This document shows positions 40,504 through 50,976 of a stretch of DNA of 64,000 nucleotides, one piece after another; position 1 is the first letter of the stretch, and each line of letters starts with the position of its first letter. The stretch lies in NCBI RefSeq assembly GCF_017310035.1, contig NZ_CP022296.1, positions 3,720,001-3,784,000 on the forward strand, written 5' to 3'. A program made the translations under genes and the position numbers. The notes under the pieces are model-generated. The model saw only the letters and a list, made by a program, of their open reading frames with translations, did not search any database and was not told where the DNA came from. Source of the stretch: Nocardioides sp. S5 (lineage in GTDB: Bacteria; Actinomycetota; Actinomycetes; Propionibacteriales; Nocardioidaceae).

Positions 40504-41590
40504 GCGACCGCGCCCCCGCCGCGGGCGCCGCGGTGAACAGGCTCGGCTCGCCGAAGCCGGCCTCCGCGAAGGCACGGCGTACGCCGTCGCCGGCCGCGTC
40601 GAGCAGCGTGTCGGGCACCAGGCCGATCACGCAGCCGCCGAACCCGCCGCCGGTCATCCGGGCGCCGAGCGCCCCCGACTCGTGGAGGGCGTCGACCGCG
40701 GTGTCGACCTCGGGCACGGTGATGCGGAAGTCCTCGCGCATCGAGACGTGGGAGGCGCTCAGCAGTGGGCCGAGGTCCTCCACACGACCCTCGCGCAGCA
40801 CCTCGACGGCCGCGAGGACCCGCGCGTCCTCGGTCACGACGTGGCGGACGTAGCGCCGCAGCTCGTCGTCGTTCAGCTCGGCGAGCGCGGCGTCGAGGTC
40901 GGCCTCGCCCACGTCGCGCAGCGCCGGCACGCCGAGGCGGCGAGCAGCCTCCTCGCAGCCGTCGCGGCGCGCGGCGTACTCCCCGTCGGCGTGGCGGTGC
41001 GGTGCGCGGGTGTCGACGACCAGCACCGCGAGCCCCGAGGCCGCGGGGTCGAAGGGCACGGACTCCGACGTGAGGTCGCGCATGTCGCAGAAGAGCACGT
41101 GGCCGGCCTCTCCGCGCAGGCTGGCCAGCTGGTCCATCCCGCCGGTGGGCGCACCGACGGCGTCGTTCTCCACCCGGCGGCTCAGCGAGAGCCGGCCGTC
41201 GGGGCCGAGGTCGAGGCCGAGGTGGTCGTCGAGCGCACACACGACCGAGCAGACCAGCGCGGCCGAGGACGACAGGCCGGCGCCGGTCGGGACGTCGGAG
41301 TCGACCTCGATGCGCAGCGCCGGGACGTCCACGCCGTCGTCGTGCAGCAGCCACAGTGCACCGAGGACGTACGCCGCCCAGTCCGGGACCGACTGCCGGC
41401 CGGACAGACCGGAGGGCCGCACGACCACGTCGCCGGCCGCCTGTGCGGAGGAGACCGCCCAGCCGTCGGACGCGTCGGTCACCGTGGCGGTGCACCCGGC
41501 CTCGAGGGCGAAGGGCAGGACGAAGCCGTCGTTGTAGTCGGTGTGCTCACCGATGAGGTTGATGCGTCCGGGCGCGATCCAGCGACTCAC
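40478..41590 (-). CDS. galK: Galactokinase
   Basis: 370 residues from GTG 41590, after GGAAGGA. GHMP kinase signatures: APGRINLIGEHTDYNDGFVLPFAL near the N-terminus (galactokinase motif), PTGAGLSSSAALVCSVV near residue 97, and ARMTGGGFGGCVIGLVP near residue 320. It phosphorylates galactose at C1 (Leloir pathway). galT and galE are not adjacent. The final residues SLSPDIRGN are encoded by a 22-bp palindrome, so the native C-terminus was probably replaced by a repeat insertion; the catalytic parts are intact. It diverges from the binding-protein gene of the first sugar transporter. Confidence 0.95.
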   Translation of the reverse strand: MSRWIAPGRINLIGEHTDYNDGFVLPFALEAGCTATVTDASDGWAVSSAQAAGDVVVRPSGLSGRQSVPDWAAYVLGALWLLHDDGVDVPALRIEVDSDVPTGAGLSSSAALVCSVVCALDDHLGLDLGPDGRLSLSRRVENDAVGAPTGGMDQLASLRGEAGHVLFCDMRDLTSESVPFDPAASGLAVLVVDTRAPHRHADGEYAARRDGCEEAARRLGVPALRDVGEADLDAALAELNDDELRRYVRHVVTEDARVLAAVEVLREGRVEDLGPLLSASHVSMREDFRITVPEVDTAVDALHESGALGARMTGGGFGGCVIGLVPDTLLDAAGDGVRRAFAEAGFGEPSLFTAAPAAGARSLSPDIRGN

Positions 41591-41632
41591 GACAGGTCCT
41601 TCCGGGGGCTCATGCGAAGGGCGGTGGTGCGG

Positions 41633-41678
41633 TTGCCAAACCCTATCGCCAGCCGCTAGACCAGTGACCCGAGTCACT
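41633..41678 (+). promoter_or_regulatory. Promoter region with CRP/GlxR-like site
   Basis: AGTGA-N6-TCACT at 41663-41678 is a symmetric CRP-type site. A possible promoter TTGCCA (41633) - 18 bp - TAGACC (41657) lies immediately upstream of it. The site is 14 bp before the ATG of the sugar-binding protein and could also affect the divergent galK gene. Confidence 0.45.
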
Positions 41679-41692
41679 CATGAGGAGGACGC

Positions 41693-43033
41693 ATGACATC
41701 CCGATCCACGACCCGCACACGAGGTCGACCAGGAGCGAGGCGGATCGGAGGGTCGGTGGCCGCGCTCGCCCTTGCGAGCAGCCTGCTCGCCGCCTGCGGA
41801 GGCGACGGCGGCAAGGCGAGCCTGAACTGGTACGTCAACCCCGACGGGGTGGACACCTTCCGCACCTATGCCGAGGAGTGCAGCACCGACCAGTACGACA
41901 TCGCGGTCCAGCAGCTGCCGGCCAGCGCGACCGACCAGCGCACCCAGCTCGCGCGGCGCCTGGCGGCCGAGGACTCCTCGACCGACCTGATGAACCTGGA
42001 CCCGGTCTTCGTCGCGGAGTTCGCCAACGCCGGCTGGCTCGAGGAAGTGCCTGAGGAGCTCGCCTCGAAGATCACCGACGGTGACGACTACCTCGAGGGC
42101 GCTGCGGACACCGTCGTGTGGGACGAGACCGTCTACGCGATCCCGCTCTGGGCCAACACGCAGGTCCTCTGGTACCGCAAGTCGCTCGCCGAGGCCGCCG
42201 GCCTCGACATGGGCAACCCCGTCACCTGGGACCAGGTCATCGAGGCCGCGGCCGCCGAGGGCGGCACCGTCGGTGTGCAGGCCAACCGCTACGAGGCCTA
42301 CGTCGTGTGGATCAACGCGCTGATGCAGGGCGCGGGCGGCGCGATCGTCACCGACACCGAGGCCGGTCGCGAGGCGAACGTCGAGCTCGACAGCGAGGCC
42401 GGCCAGCAGGCGGCGGCGATCATCCAGAAGCTCGCCGACAGCGAGGCCGCCCAGACCGACCTCACGGTCTCCAACGAGGGCACCAGCCTGGGCCAGATGT
42501 TCCCCGAGGAGGGCCCCGGGGAGTTCATGGTGAACTGGACCTTCGTCTACGCCAACTACAAGGGTCTCGTCGGCTCCCCCGGCGGTCCTGCGGACGAGCA
42601 GGAGTTCGAGGACCTCGGCTGGGCGCGCTACCCCCAGACGGTCGAGGGCGAGACGTCCAGGCCGCCGATCGGCGGGATCGACATCGGCGTCGGTGCGTTC
42701 TCCGAGAACGCCGACTGGGCCATGGAGGCGGCCCAGTGCATCACCTCGACCGAGGCGCAGGTCGACCTGGCGATCAACGACGGCCTGATGCCGTCGACCA
42801 ACTCCGCCTATGACGAGGTCGCGGCCAGCGGCGAGTTCCCCGAGGACCTCCTCGAGCTCTACCGCACCAGCGTCGACGAGGGCGGGCCTCGCCCCAAGAG
42901 CCCGTTCTACAGCCAGATCTCCAGTGCCGTGCAGTCGGTCTGGCACTCGCCGACGTCGGTCGACCCCGACTCGACCCCGGAGGAGTCGGCCGAGTTCCTC
43001 ACCGACGTCCTCGCCGGAAGGAGACTGCTGTGA
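41693..43033 (+). CDS. Sugar ABC transporter substrate-binding lipoprotein (LpqY-like)
   Basis: 446 residues, after GAGGAGG. A twin-Arg-like basic start leads into a hydrophobic stretch with lipobox LLAAC (Cys near residue 35). The mature protein is a family 1 solute-binding protein: LNWYVNPDGVDTFRTYAEECS, QRTQLARRLAAEDSSTDLMNLDPVFVAEFANAGWLEEV, YAIPLWANTQVLWYRKSLAEAAGL, and FPEEGPGEFMVNWTFVYANYK. Gene order SBP-permease-permease-ATPase and these motifs resemble trehalose importers (LpqY-SugABC, ThuEFGK). The sugar is inferred. It overlaps the next gene by 4 bp. Confidence 0.9.
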   Translation: MTSRSTTRTRGRPGARRIGGSVAALALASSLLAACGGDGGKASLNWYVNPDGVDTFRTYAEECSTDQYDIAVQQLPASATDQRTQLARRLAAEDSSTDLMNLDPVFVAEFANAGWLEEVPEELASKITDGDDYLEGAADTVVWDETVYAIPLWANTQVLWYRKSLAEAAGLDMGNPVTWDQVIEAAAAEGGTVGVQANRYEAYVVWINALMQGAGGAIVTDTEAGREANVELDSEAGQQAAAIIQKLADSEAAQTDLTVSNEGTSLGQMFPEEGPGEFMVNWTFVYANYKGLVGSPGGPADEQEFEDLGWARYPQTVEGETSRPPIGGIDIGVGAFSENADWAMEAAQCITSTEAQVDLAINDGLMPSTNSAYDEVAASGEFPEDLLELYRTSVDEGGPRPKSPFYSQISSAVQSVWHSPTSVDPDSTPEESAEFLTDVLAGRRLL

Positions 43034-43977
43034 GCACGACCGTGGCACCCGACGACAAGCGCGAGGTGCGCAAGGCCAACAAGGTCGCTGCCAGCGACCG
43101 GTCCAAGGCGGAGAACAACCTCGGCATGAAGCTGGTGGCCCCGGCCATCTTCCTGATGCTGCTGGTGACTGCGTTCCCCATGCTGCGCGCGCTCTACCTC
43201 AGTCTCTTCGACTACAGCCTCACCTCACCCGAGGAGCGTGAGTTCCTCGGGCTGGCCAACTACTGGACGGCCCTGACCGACCCGCTGTTCTGGGAGACGA
43301 CCCTCAACACGGTCTTCATCATGGTCGTGACGGTCGCGTTCGAGCTCGTGATCGGCTTCGCCTTCGCGATGGTGATGCACCGGGTGATCTTCGCGCGCGG
43401 CATCATCCGCACCTCGATCCTGATCCCCTACGGCATCATCACCGTCGTCTCGGGCTTCGCCTGGCAGTTCGCGTTCAGCAACAACAACGGCTTCGTCAAC
43501 GCGTGGCTGCCGTTCGTCGAGGACGGCTTCAACTGGTTCGGCCAGTACGGCTCGGCCATGGCGGCGATCATGGTCTCGGAGATCTGGAAGACGACGCCCT
43601 TCATGTCGCTGCTGCTCCTGGCCGGCCTGGCCCAGGTCTCCGAGGACATGCTCGAGGCGGCCAAGGTCGACGGAGCCACCTGGTGGCAGCGGCTGTGGAA
43701 GGTGATCCTGCCCAACATGCGCTCGGCGATCATGGTCGCGGTGCTCTTCCGTGCCCTCGACGCCTACCGCATCTTCGACAACATCTACGTCATGACCGCG
43801 GGCGCCCAGGGCACCGAGTCGATCTCGTTCCTGACCTATCGACAAGTCATCGAGCAGTTCCAGCTCGGGATCGGGTCGGCGCTGTCGGTGCTGTTGTTCA
43901 TCTCGGTGCTGATCATCGCGTTCCTGATCGTCAAGATATTCCGCGTCGACCTGGCCTCGGCCCGACAGGAGGGATGA
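43030..43977 (+). CDS. Sugar ABC transporter permease (SugA/MalF-like)
   Basis: 315 residues from GTG 43030 (4-bp overlap). Charged cytoplasmic N-terminus, then about six helices starting with LVAPAIFLMLLVTAFPMLRALYLSLFDYSL. The EAA loop is EAAKVDGATWWQRLWKVILPNMRSAIMVA near residue 218, the contact point for the ATPase. It is half of the channel for the LpqY-like binding protein; the partner permease starts 2 bp later. Confidence 0.92.
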   Translation: MSTTVAPDDKREVRKANKVAASDRSKAENNLGMKLVAPAIFLMLLVTAFPMLRALYLSLFDYSLTSPEEREFLGLANYWTALTDPLFWETTLNTVFIMVVTVAFELVIGFAFAMVMHRVIFARGIIRTSILIPYGIITVVSGFAWQFAFSNNNGFVNAWLPFVEDGFNWFGQYGSAMAAIMVSEIWKTTPFMSLLLLAGLAQVSEDMLEAAKVDGATWWQRLWKVILPNMRSAIMVAVLFRALDAYRIFDNIYVMTAGAQGTESISFLTYRQVIEQFQLGIGSALSVLLFISVLIIAFLIVKIFRVDLASARQEG

Positions 43978-43978
43978 C

Positions 43979-44818
43979 ATGTCTGCCAAGAACAAGATCG
44001 GCATCGTCGTCGGTGCCGTGCTCATCCTCGTGTGGTGCCTGCTGCCCGTCGCGTGGATCATCTCGCTGTCGTTCAAGAGCCAGGCGGCCATCACCAACGG
44101 CAGCCCCGGCTTCTTCCCGTCCGAGGGTGGCGGGGCCGGCTGGCAGAACTACCGTGACGTGCTGGCCGACGACCAGTTCCTGCGCGCGATCCTGAACTCG
44201 ATCGGCATCTCGCTGATCGCCACGCTGCTCTCGGTGATCATCGCCACCCTGGCGGCGTACGCCGTCGCGCGCCTGGAGTTCACCGGCAAGAAGTTCGTGC
44301 TGACGCTCGCGCTGGTCATCGCGATGTTCCCCGTGGTGTCGCTGGTGGGTCCGCTGTTCGACATGTGGCGCACCTTCGGCATCTACGACACGTGGCCGGG
44401 ACTGATCATCCCCTACATGTCCTTCACCCTCCCGCTGGCGATCTGGACGCTGTCGGCCTTCTTCCGCGAGATCCCGTGGGAGATGGAGCAGGCGGCGCAG
44501 GTCGACGGCGCCACGTCGTGGCAGGCGTTCCGGAAGGTGATCGTCCCCCTGGCTGCGCCGGGGGTGTTCACCGCGGCGATCCTCACGTTCTTCTTCGCGT
44601 GGAACGACTTCGTCTTCGGCATCTCGCTGACGTCCACGGAGAACGCGCGGCCGATCCCGGCGGCGCTGTCGTTCTTCGTCGGCTCCGACCCGTTCAACCG
44701 GCCCGCCTCGCTGCTGGCCGCAGGAGCCGTCGTCTCGACGATTCCGATCATCGTCATTGTCCTGCTGTTCCAGCGCAAGATCGTCGCCGGCCTCACCTCC
44801 GGCGCAGTGAAGGGGTGA
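43979..44818 (+). CDS. Sugar ABC transporter permease (SugB/MalG-like)
   Basis: 279 residues from ATG 43979. About six helices, beginning IGIVVGAVLILVWCLLPVAWIISLSFKSQAAI. The EAA loop is EQAAQVDGATSWQAFRKVIVPLAAPGVFTAAILTFFFAWNDFVFGISL near residue 172, and the C-terminus FQRKIVAGLTSGAVKG is typical of MalG-type proteins. It is the second permease of the LpqY-SugABC-like importer; the ATPase gene follows 7 bp after its stop. Confidence 0.92.
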   Translation: MSAKNKIGIVVGAVLILVWCLLPVAWIISLSFKSQAAITNGSPGFFPSEGGGAGWQNYRDVLADDQFLRAILNSIGISLIATLLSVIIATLAAYAVARLEFTGKKFVLTLALVIAMFPVVSLVGPLFDMWRTFGIYDTWPGLIIPYMSFTLPLAIWTLSAFFREIPWEMEQAAQVDGATSWQAFRKVIVPLAAPGVFTAAILTFFFAWNDFVFGISLTSTENARPIPAALSFFVGSDPFNRPASLLAAGAVVSTIPIIVIVLLFQRKIVAGLTSGAVKG

Positions 44819-44825
44819 TCAGCTC

Positions 44826-46091
<1,266 letters not shown>

Positions 46092-46136
46092 CCCCACCGC
46101 ACGACGACGTCCGGCCCCGCAGGTCGGCGCGGAACC

Positions 46137-46167
46137 GGGGCCCCGCGAGCGCTGCTCGCGGGGCCCC
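46137..46167. terminator. Strong bidirectional hairpin terminator
   Basis: A 14-bp perfect GC stem, 46137-46150 (GGGGCCCCGCGAGC) with 46154-46167, and a 3-base loop. It sits between the converging ends of the sugar transporter operon and the GH13 gene. Confidence 0.85.
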
Positions 46168-46185
46168 GCCACGTCGGGAGCCGCG

Positions 46186-48039
46186 TCAGGAGCCCGCGTG
46201 CAGCCAGGCGGCGGCGTACGGTGCGAGTCGCACGGCCCCTTCGTGCACCGAGGGCGCCGCACCCGTCAGCGCGTCGTGCAGGTCATCCGGGTCGAGGCCG
46301 AGCCACAGCAGGACGTCGGCGGCCACCCAGGCCTCCTCGCCCGACACGTTGTGCGCGGCCAGCAGGGGACCGTCGGGGTGGCGGCGCACGACCAGCAGCA
46401 CCCGCGGGTCGCGGGGGTCCCAGACCTCGGTGGGCGAGGCCGCGTGCAGCTGCGGCAGGCGAGCACGTACGTCGAGCAGGTGCCGCAGGCCGGCCGTGAT
46501 GCCGTGCGGGTCCTCCCCCGCCGCGACGACGTCCCACGGCATCCGGGGGCGGTGCACCCAGCGGTTGTCGTCGGCGCGCGCCGGGTCGTCGGCCCAGTCG
46601 GGGTCGTTGAGCAGGCCGAGCTCGTCGCCCATCCAGACCACGGGGATGCCGCCGAAGGAGCACACCACGGCGTACGCCAGCAGGATCCGCGCCGCCGCCC
46701 CCGGGTCGCCGGCCTCGAGGCCGGCGAGGGACGCGGTGCTGCCGGAGATACGACGGTCGCCGGTCGTCTCGTTGTGCTGGAAGACCAGGCCGCGCGCCCA
46801 CGAGCCCGGGAAGGACCCGCTGTACCAGTCGGACAGGAAGCGGCGGTGCGCGGACGGGTCGATGCCGACCGCGCGCGCGTCGTCGTCGGCGATCGCCCAA
46901 CCGATGTCGTCGTGGCAGCGGACGTAGGTGATCCAGGCGGTGGTGGAGGGCGGCTGCGGGAGCCGCTGGAGGGCGTGGGTGGCGAGGCGCACCTCCCCCG
47001 AGGCGAGCATCGACCAGACCTGGACCATCAGCCCGTTGTGGTAGGCCAGGTCGCTCACCCGACCGGCGTGCTCGCCGACACCGAGGTAGGCCGGCAGGTC
47101 AGCAGGACCGACGATCGCCTCGGCCTTGAAGGCCACTGCGGGCGCGGCCACCCGGGCCACCGTGCGCAGCGCCCGGGTCAGCTCGTGCACCTCCGGCTGG
47201 TTCTGGCAGTCGGTGCCCAGCCGCTTCCAGAGGAAGGCGATCGCGTCGAGGCGGAACACCTCGACGCCGACGTTGGCCAGAGCCAGGATGATGTCGGCGA
47301 ACTCGCACAGCACGGCGGGGTTCGACCAGTCGAGGTCCCACTGGTAGTCGTTGAAGGTGGTCCACACCCAGGCGTCGAGCTCGTCGTCGAAGGTGAAGCT
47401 TCCGGGCGCGAAGTCCGGGAACACCTCCGGCAGCGTGGCCTCGTAGGCATCGGGCACGGCCCGGTCCTCGTGGACGTGGAAGTAGGCGCGACGGTCCCGG
47501 TCGCCGGCGCGCGCGGCCGCGGCCCAGGCGTGCTCGCGGGCCACGTGGTTGAGCACCAGGTCCAGGCACAGGCTGATGCCCTCGGCGCGCAGGGTCGTGG
47601 CGAGCGCGCGCAGGTCGTCGACGTCGCCGAGGTCGGGGCGCACGGAGCGGTAGTCCATGACGGCGTAGCCGCCGTCGTTGGGGGCCGGCCGCGGCGTCAG
47701 CAGCGGCATCAGGTGGAGGTAGCCCACCCCCAGGTCGCGGAGGTACGCCGTGCGCTCGCCCACGCCGCGCAGCGTGCCGGCGAAGCGGTCCGCGTAGGCG
47801 GCGTAGCCGACCATCGAGGGTCGCTGGAACCAGTCCGGCTGGCGCAGCCGCTGGTCATCGAGCGCGCGCAGGTCGTCGGGGCGCTCGGCATGGGCCGCGC
47901 GCGCGATCGCGACCAGGCGCTCGGCGACGTCGGGTGCGGCGTCGCCGTAGACCCGCTCGAGGGTGGCGCGGAGGTCGGGCAGGTGGGCCTGGAGCCGGGC
48001 GGCGAAGGCCGGGTCGGGACCCGGGTCAGGGGTGGTCAC
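46186..48039 (-). CDS. GH13 enzyme, amylosucrase-like
   Basis: 617 residues from GTG 48039. The GH13 barrel is preceded by an amylosucrase-type helical N-domain (about 1-75). Conserved regions: [67 protein letters not shown] with the nucleophile Asp near residue 274, [11 protein letters not shown] with the acid Glu near 316, and [13 protein letters not shown] with the third Asp near 378. Such enzymes split sucrose and build alpha-1,4-glucan, or simply hydrolyse it. It has no signal peptide, so it acts on imported sugar. The ATPase gene lies upstream on the same strand, 84 bp away. Confidence 0.87.
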   Translation of the reverse strand: MTTPDPGPDPAFAARLQAHLPDLRATLERVYGDAAPDVAERLVAIARAAHAERPDDLRALDDQRLRQPDWFQRPSMVGYAAYADRFAGTLRGVGERTAYLRDLGVGYLHLMPLLTPRPAPNDGGYAVMDYRSVRPDLGDVDDLRALATTLRAEGISLCLDLVLNHVAREHAWAAAARAGDRDRRAYFHVHEDRAVPDAYEATLPEVFPDFAPGSFTFDDELDAWVWTTFNDYQWDLDWSNPAVLCEFADIILALANVGVEVFRLDAIAFLWKRLGTDCQNQPEVHELTRALRTVARVAAPAVAFKAEAIVGPADLPAYLGVGEHAGRVSDLAYHNGLMVQVWSMLASGEVRLATHALQRLPQPPSTTAWITYVRCHDDIGWAIADDDARAVGIDPSAHRRFLSDWYSGSFPGSWARGLVFQHNETTGDRRISGSTASLAGLEAGDPGAAARILLAYAVVCSFGGIPVVWMGDELGLLNDPDWADDPARADDNRWVHRPRMPWDVVAAGEDPHGITAGLRHLLDVRARLPQLHAASPTEVWDPRDPRVLLVVRRHPDGPLLAAHNVSGEEAWVAADVLLWLGLDPDDLHDALTGAAPSVHEGAVRLAPYAAAWLHAGS

Positions 48040-48123
48040 GGGAGCGGAGGGGACGCGCTGTCCGGTGGCGCCGGGTCGTGGCGCGCTGGTCGCTGGGACC
48101 CGCGCGCCACGGACCGGGGACGC

Positions 48124-49209
48124 TCAGTCCGACAGGCGCTCACCGGTCTCGGTGTCGAACGCGTGGACGTGCTCGGGGTCGGTGGTGACGTGGAGCATCT
48201 CGCCCTTCTGCGGGTGGTGGCGCCCGGCGATCCGGACGATCACGTTGGAGGGCACGCCCTCCACGTCGCAGGTGCCGTAGACGAAGCTGTCGGCGCCGAG
48301 CTCCTCCACGACCGTGACCTTGACAGGCAGACCGCCCTCCTCGGGCGTGACCAGGCGCCAGTTCTCGGGGCGTACGCCGACGGTCACCTTGCCGCGCATC
48401 TTCTTCTCCGCCGCGGGGTCCACCGGCACGGCGTAGCCGCCGACCTTGACGGTGCCGTCCTCGGCAGCGACGCCCTCGAGGAGATTCATCTGCGGCGAGC
48501 CGATGAAGCTGGCGACGAAGAGGTTGGCGGGCTTGTCGTAGAGCTTGAGCGGGGTGTCGACCTGCTGGAGCACGCCGAGCTTCATGACGGCCACGCGGTC
48601 GCCCATCGTCATCGCCTCGACCTGGTCGTGGGTGACGTAGACGGTGGTGACGCCGAGGTCCTGCTGGAGGCGCGCGATGTCGGTGCGGGTCTGCACGCGC
48701 ATCTTCGCGTCGAGGTTGGACAGCGGCTCGTCCATGCAGAAGACCTGTGGGGCGCGCACGATCGCACGGCCCATCGCCACGCGCTGGCGCTGACCGCCCG
48801 AGAGCGCCTTGGGCTTGCGCTGGAGGAACTCGGTCAGGCCGAGGATCTCGGCGGCCTTCGCGACGCGCTGCTTGCGCTCCTCGGTAGGGACCTTGGCCAT
48901 CTTGAGCGAGAACGCCATGTTCTCCTCGACCGACATGTGCGGGTAGAGGGCGTAGTTCTGGAACACCATCGCGATGTCGCGGTCCTTGGGCGGGACGTTG
49001 GTGACGTCGCGGTCACCGATGTAGATGTGCCCCTCGTTGACCTCCTCGAGGCCCGCGAGCATGCGCAGCGTGGTGGACTTGCCGCAGCCCGACGGGCCGA
49101 CGAGCACCATGAACTCGCCGTCCTTGATCTCGAGGCTGATGCCGGGGACTGCCGGCTCGTCGGCCCCGGGATACCACCGCTGGGCCTTGTCGAACGTCAC
49201 TGTTGCCAT
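48124..49209 (-). CDS. ABC transporter ATP-binding protein (MsmK/UgpC family)
   Basis: 361 residues. Walker A GPSGCGKSTTLRMLAGLEEVNEG near residue 37, VFQNYALYPHMSVEENMAFSL, signature LSGGQRQRVAMGRAIVRAPQVFCMDEPLSNLDAKMR, and VTHDQVEAMTMGDRVAVM. The C-terminal OB/TOBE domain has SFIGSPQMNLLEG and VGVRPENWRLVT. It diverges from the AglE-like binding-protein gene and is the obvious motor for that transporter, which has no ATPase gene of its own. It may be shared among several importers, as MsmK proteins are. Both directions share the 49210-49525 control region. Confidence 0.93.
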   Translation of the reverse strand: MATVTFDKAQRWYPGADEPAVPGISLEIKDGEFMVLVGPSGCGKSTTLRMLAGLEEVNEGHIYIGDRDVTNVPPKDRDIAMVFQNYALYPHMSVEENMAFSLKMAKVPTEERKQRVAKAAEILGLTEFLQRKPKALSGGQRQRVAMGRAIVRAPQVFCMDEPLSNLDAKMRVQTRTDIARLQQDLGVTTVYVTHDQVEAMTMGDRVAVMKLGVLQQVDTPLKLYDKPANLFVASFIGSPQMNLLEGVAAEDGTVKVGGYAVPVDPAAEKKMRGKVTVGVRPENWRLVTPEEGGLPVKVTVVEELGADSFVYGTCDVEGVPSNVIVRIAGRHHPQKGEMLHVTTDPEHVHAFDTETGERLSD

Positions 49210-49525
49210 AGCTGTTCTTCTCCTTCACCGGCAGGCACGTGCCGGACGATCCGAGTGGAAGGTGTGGCGTGGACGCGCGTGATGCGTGTCACACGTGCCG
49301 ACACCCTAGCCCCCACCGGCGCCGCCGTCATCGGGCGGTGGCCCGACGGACTCCCACTGGTCCAGAGTTATCCAACCGTGACATCGCCCAGCGTTGACGT
49401 ACCGTCACGCAAACGTTTTCATCTTCGGTGACGGCTGTCACATCCAGGGACGGCCACCCGCGCAGACCAGGAGCCGGGGCGCAGATCCCGCCGTGGCCGC
49501 ACCCAGAGGAGAGGGAAACCGCGAC
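49210..49525. promoter_or_regulatory. Divergent control region of the second sugar transporter
   Basis: 316 bp without a gene. It contains a CRP/GlxR-like site CGTGA-N6-TCACA at 49278-49293 on the ATPase side and a second, GGTGA-N6-TCACA, at 49427-49442 on the binding-protein side. A promoter TTGACG (49394) - 17 bp - TTTCAT (49417) has a LacI-type operator GCAAACGTTTTC (49409-49420) between and over its elements. The rest shows nothing distinctive. Confidence 0.5.
49409..49420. promoter_or_regulatory. Candidate LacI-family operator
   Basis: GCAAAC/GTTTTC, symmetric around a central CG with one mismatch, as in LacI-family operators. It overlaps the likely promoter spacer and -10 of the AglE-like gene. 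The LacI regulator at 54321, at the other end of the same cluster, is the natural candidate to bind it. Confidence 0.5.
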
Positions 49526-50905
49526 ATGAGAAACATTCGGACCCGAAAGGGCATCGCGACGATCGCAGTCGTGGCGATGTCCGGACTCGGACTCGCCGCA
49601 TGCGCCGACGACAGCAGCGACGGCGGCAGCAACGAAGCCGGCGGCACCGCCCCCGGTGCTGGGCGCGAGGAGTGCGCCCAGCTCGAGGAGTTCGGCGACC
49701 TGAGCGGTCGCGAGGTGAGCGTCTACACCTCGATCATCGCCCCGGAGGACGCCGTCCACAAGGAGTCCTACAAGGTCTTCGAGGAGTGCACCGGCGCGAC
49801 CGTCGCCTACGAGGGCTCCTCGGAGTTCGAGGCCCAGCTGGTCGTGCGCGTCCAGGGCGGCAACGCCCCCGACATCGCCTACATCCCGCAGCCCGGCCTG
49901 CTCCAGACGTTGGTGCGCGACACCGACGCCGTGGTCGCAGCGCCCGACAGCGTGTCCGAGAACGTCGACGAGTTCTTCGGCGAGGACTGGAAGGCCTACG
50001 GCACGGTCGACGACACCTTCTACGCCGCGCCGCTCGGCGCCAACGTGAAGTCCTTCGTGTGGTACTCCCCCAGCCAGTTCGAGGAGAACGGCTGGGAGGT
50101 CCCCGAGACCTGGGACGACATGCTCGCCCTGTCCGACGAGATGGTCGACGCGGGCGTCAAGCCCTGGTGCGCGGGCATCGAGTCCGGCGACGCGACCGGC
50201 TGGCCGGCCACCGACTGGCTCGAGGACGCGGTCCTGCGCGACGCCGGCCCGGACGTCTACGACCAGTGGGTCAACCACGACATCCCCTTCAACGACCCGG
50301 CGATCGTCGAGTCGCTCGACCGCGTCGGCGGCATCCTCAAGAACGAGGACTACGTCAACGGCGGCATCGGCGACGTGAAGTCGATCGCGACCACCGCGTT
50401 CCAGGAGGGCGGCCTGCCGATCCTCGACGGTGAGTGCGGCCTGCACCGCCAGGCGTCCTTCTACGCCGCGCAGTGGCCCGAGGGCACCGACGTGTCGGAG
50501 ACCGGCGACGTGTTCGCCTTCTACCTGCCGACCACCAGCGACGAGTTCGGCACCCCGGTCCTCGGCGGCGGCGAGTTCGTGGCGGCGTTCTCCGACGAGC
50601 CGGAGGTCCAGGCGTTCCAGACCTACCTGTCCTCCGACGTCTGGGCCAACGAGAAGGCCATCGCGACGCCGGGCGGCTGGGTGAGCGCCAACACCGGCCT
50701 CGACATCGCCAACCTGAAGAGCCCGATCGACCAGCTGTCGGCGGAGATCCTGCAGGACCCCGAGGCGGTCTTCCGCTTCGACGGCTCCGACCAGATGCCG
50801 GGTGCCGTGGGTGCCGGGTCCTTCTGGTCCGAGATGACCAACTGGATCACGGGGGCGGAGACCCAGGCCACCCTCGACAACATCGAGGACTCCTGGCCGA
50901 GCTGA
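49526..50905 (+). CDS. Sugar ABC transporter substrate-binding lipoprotein (AglE-like)
   Basis: 459 residues from ATG 49526. Lipoprotein signal MRNIRTRKGIATIAVVAMSGLGLAAC, with the Cys near residue 26. The mature part is a long family 1 binding protein: EVSVYTSIIAPEDAVHKESYKVFEECTGATVAYEGSSEFEAQLVVRVQGGNAPDIAYIPQPGLLQTL near residue 62, WYSPSQFEENGWEVPETWDDMLALSDEM, and WEDAV-type contacts near residue 232. It resembles alpha-glucoside (AglE) binding proteins. A strong hairpin separates it from the permeases, which should leave extra binding-protein mRNA. Confidence 0.9.
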   Translation: MRNIRTRKGIATIAVVAMSGLGLAACADDSSDGGSNEAGGTAPGAGREECAQLEEFGDLSGREVSVYTSIIAPEDAVHKESYKVFEECTGATVAYEGSSEFEAQLVVRVQGGNAPDIAYIPQPGLLQTLVRDTDAVVAAPDSVSENVDEFFGEDWKAYGTVDDTFYAAPLGANVKSFVWYSPSQFEENGWEVPETWDDMLALSDEMVDAGVKPWCAGIESGDATGWPATDWLEDAVLRDAGPDVYDQWVNHDIPFNDPAIVESLDRVGGILKNEDYVNGGIGDVKSIATTAFQEGGLPILDGECGLHRQASFYAAQWPEGTDVSETGDVFAFYLPTTSDEFGTPVLGGGEFVAAFSDEPEVQAFQTYLSSDVWANEKAIATPGGWVSANTGLDIANLKSPIDQLSAEILQDPEAVFRFDGSDQMPGAVGAGSFWSEMTNWITGAETQATLDNIEDSWPS

Positions 50906-50911
50906 CCAGGT

Positions 50912-50948
50912 GAACGGGGCGCTCGGGCCAGGCCCGGGCGCCCCGTTC
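50912..50948 (+). terminator. Intercistronic hairpin (partial terminator)
   Basis: GAACGGGGCGC 50912-50922 pairs with GCGCCCCGTTC 50938-50948, then CGGGCC 50924-50929 with GGCCCG 50931-50936, with a minimal loop. It lies between the binding-protein gene and the first permease gene, a place where partial terminators raise binding-protein output. Confidence 0.7.
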
Positions 50949-50976
50949 CCTCTCTCCCCCGACCCAGGAGGTCCGG

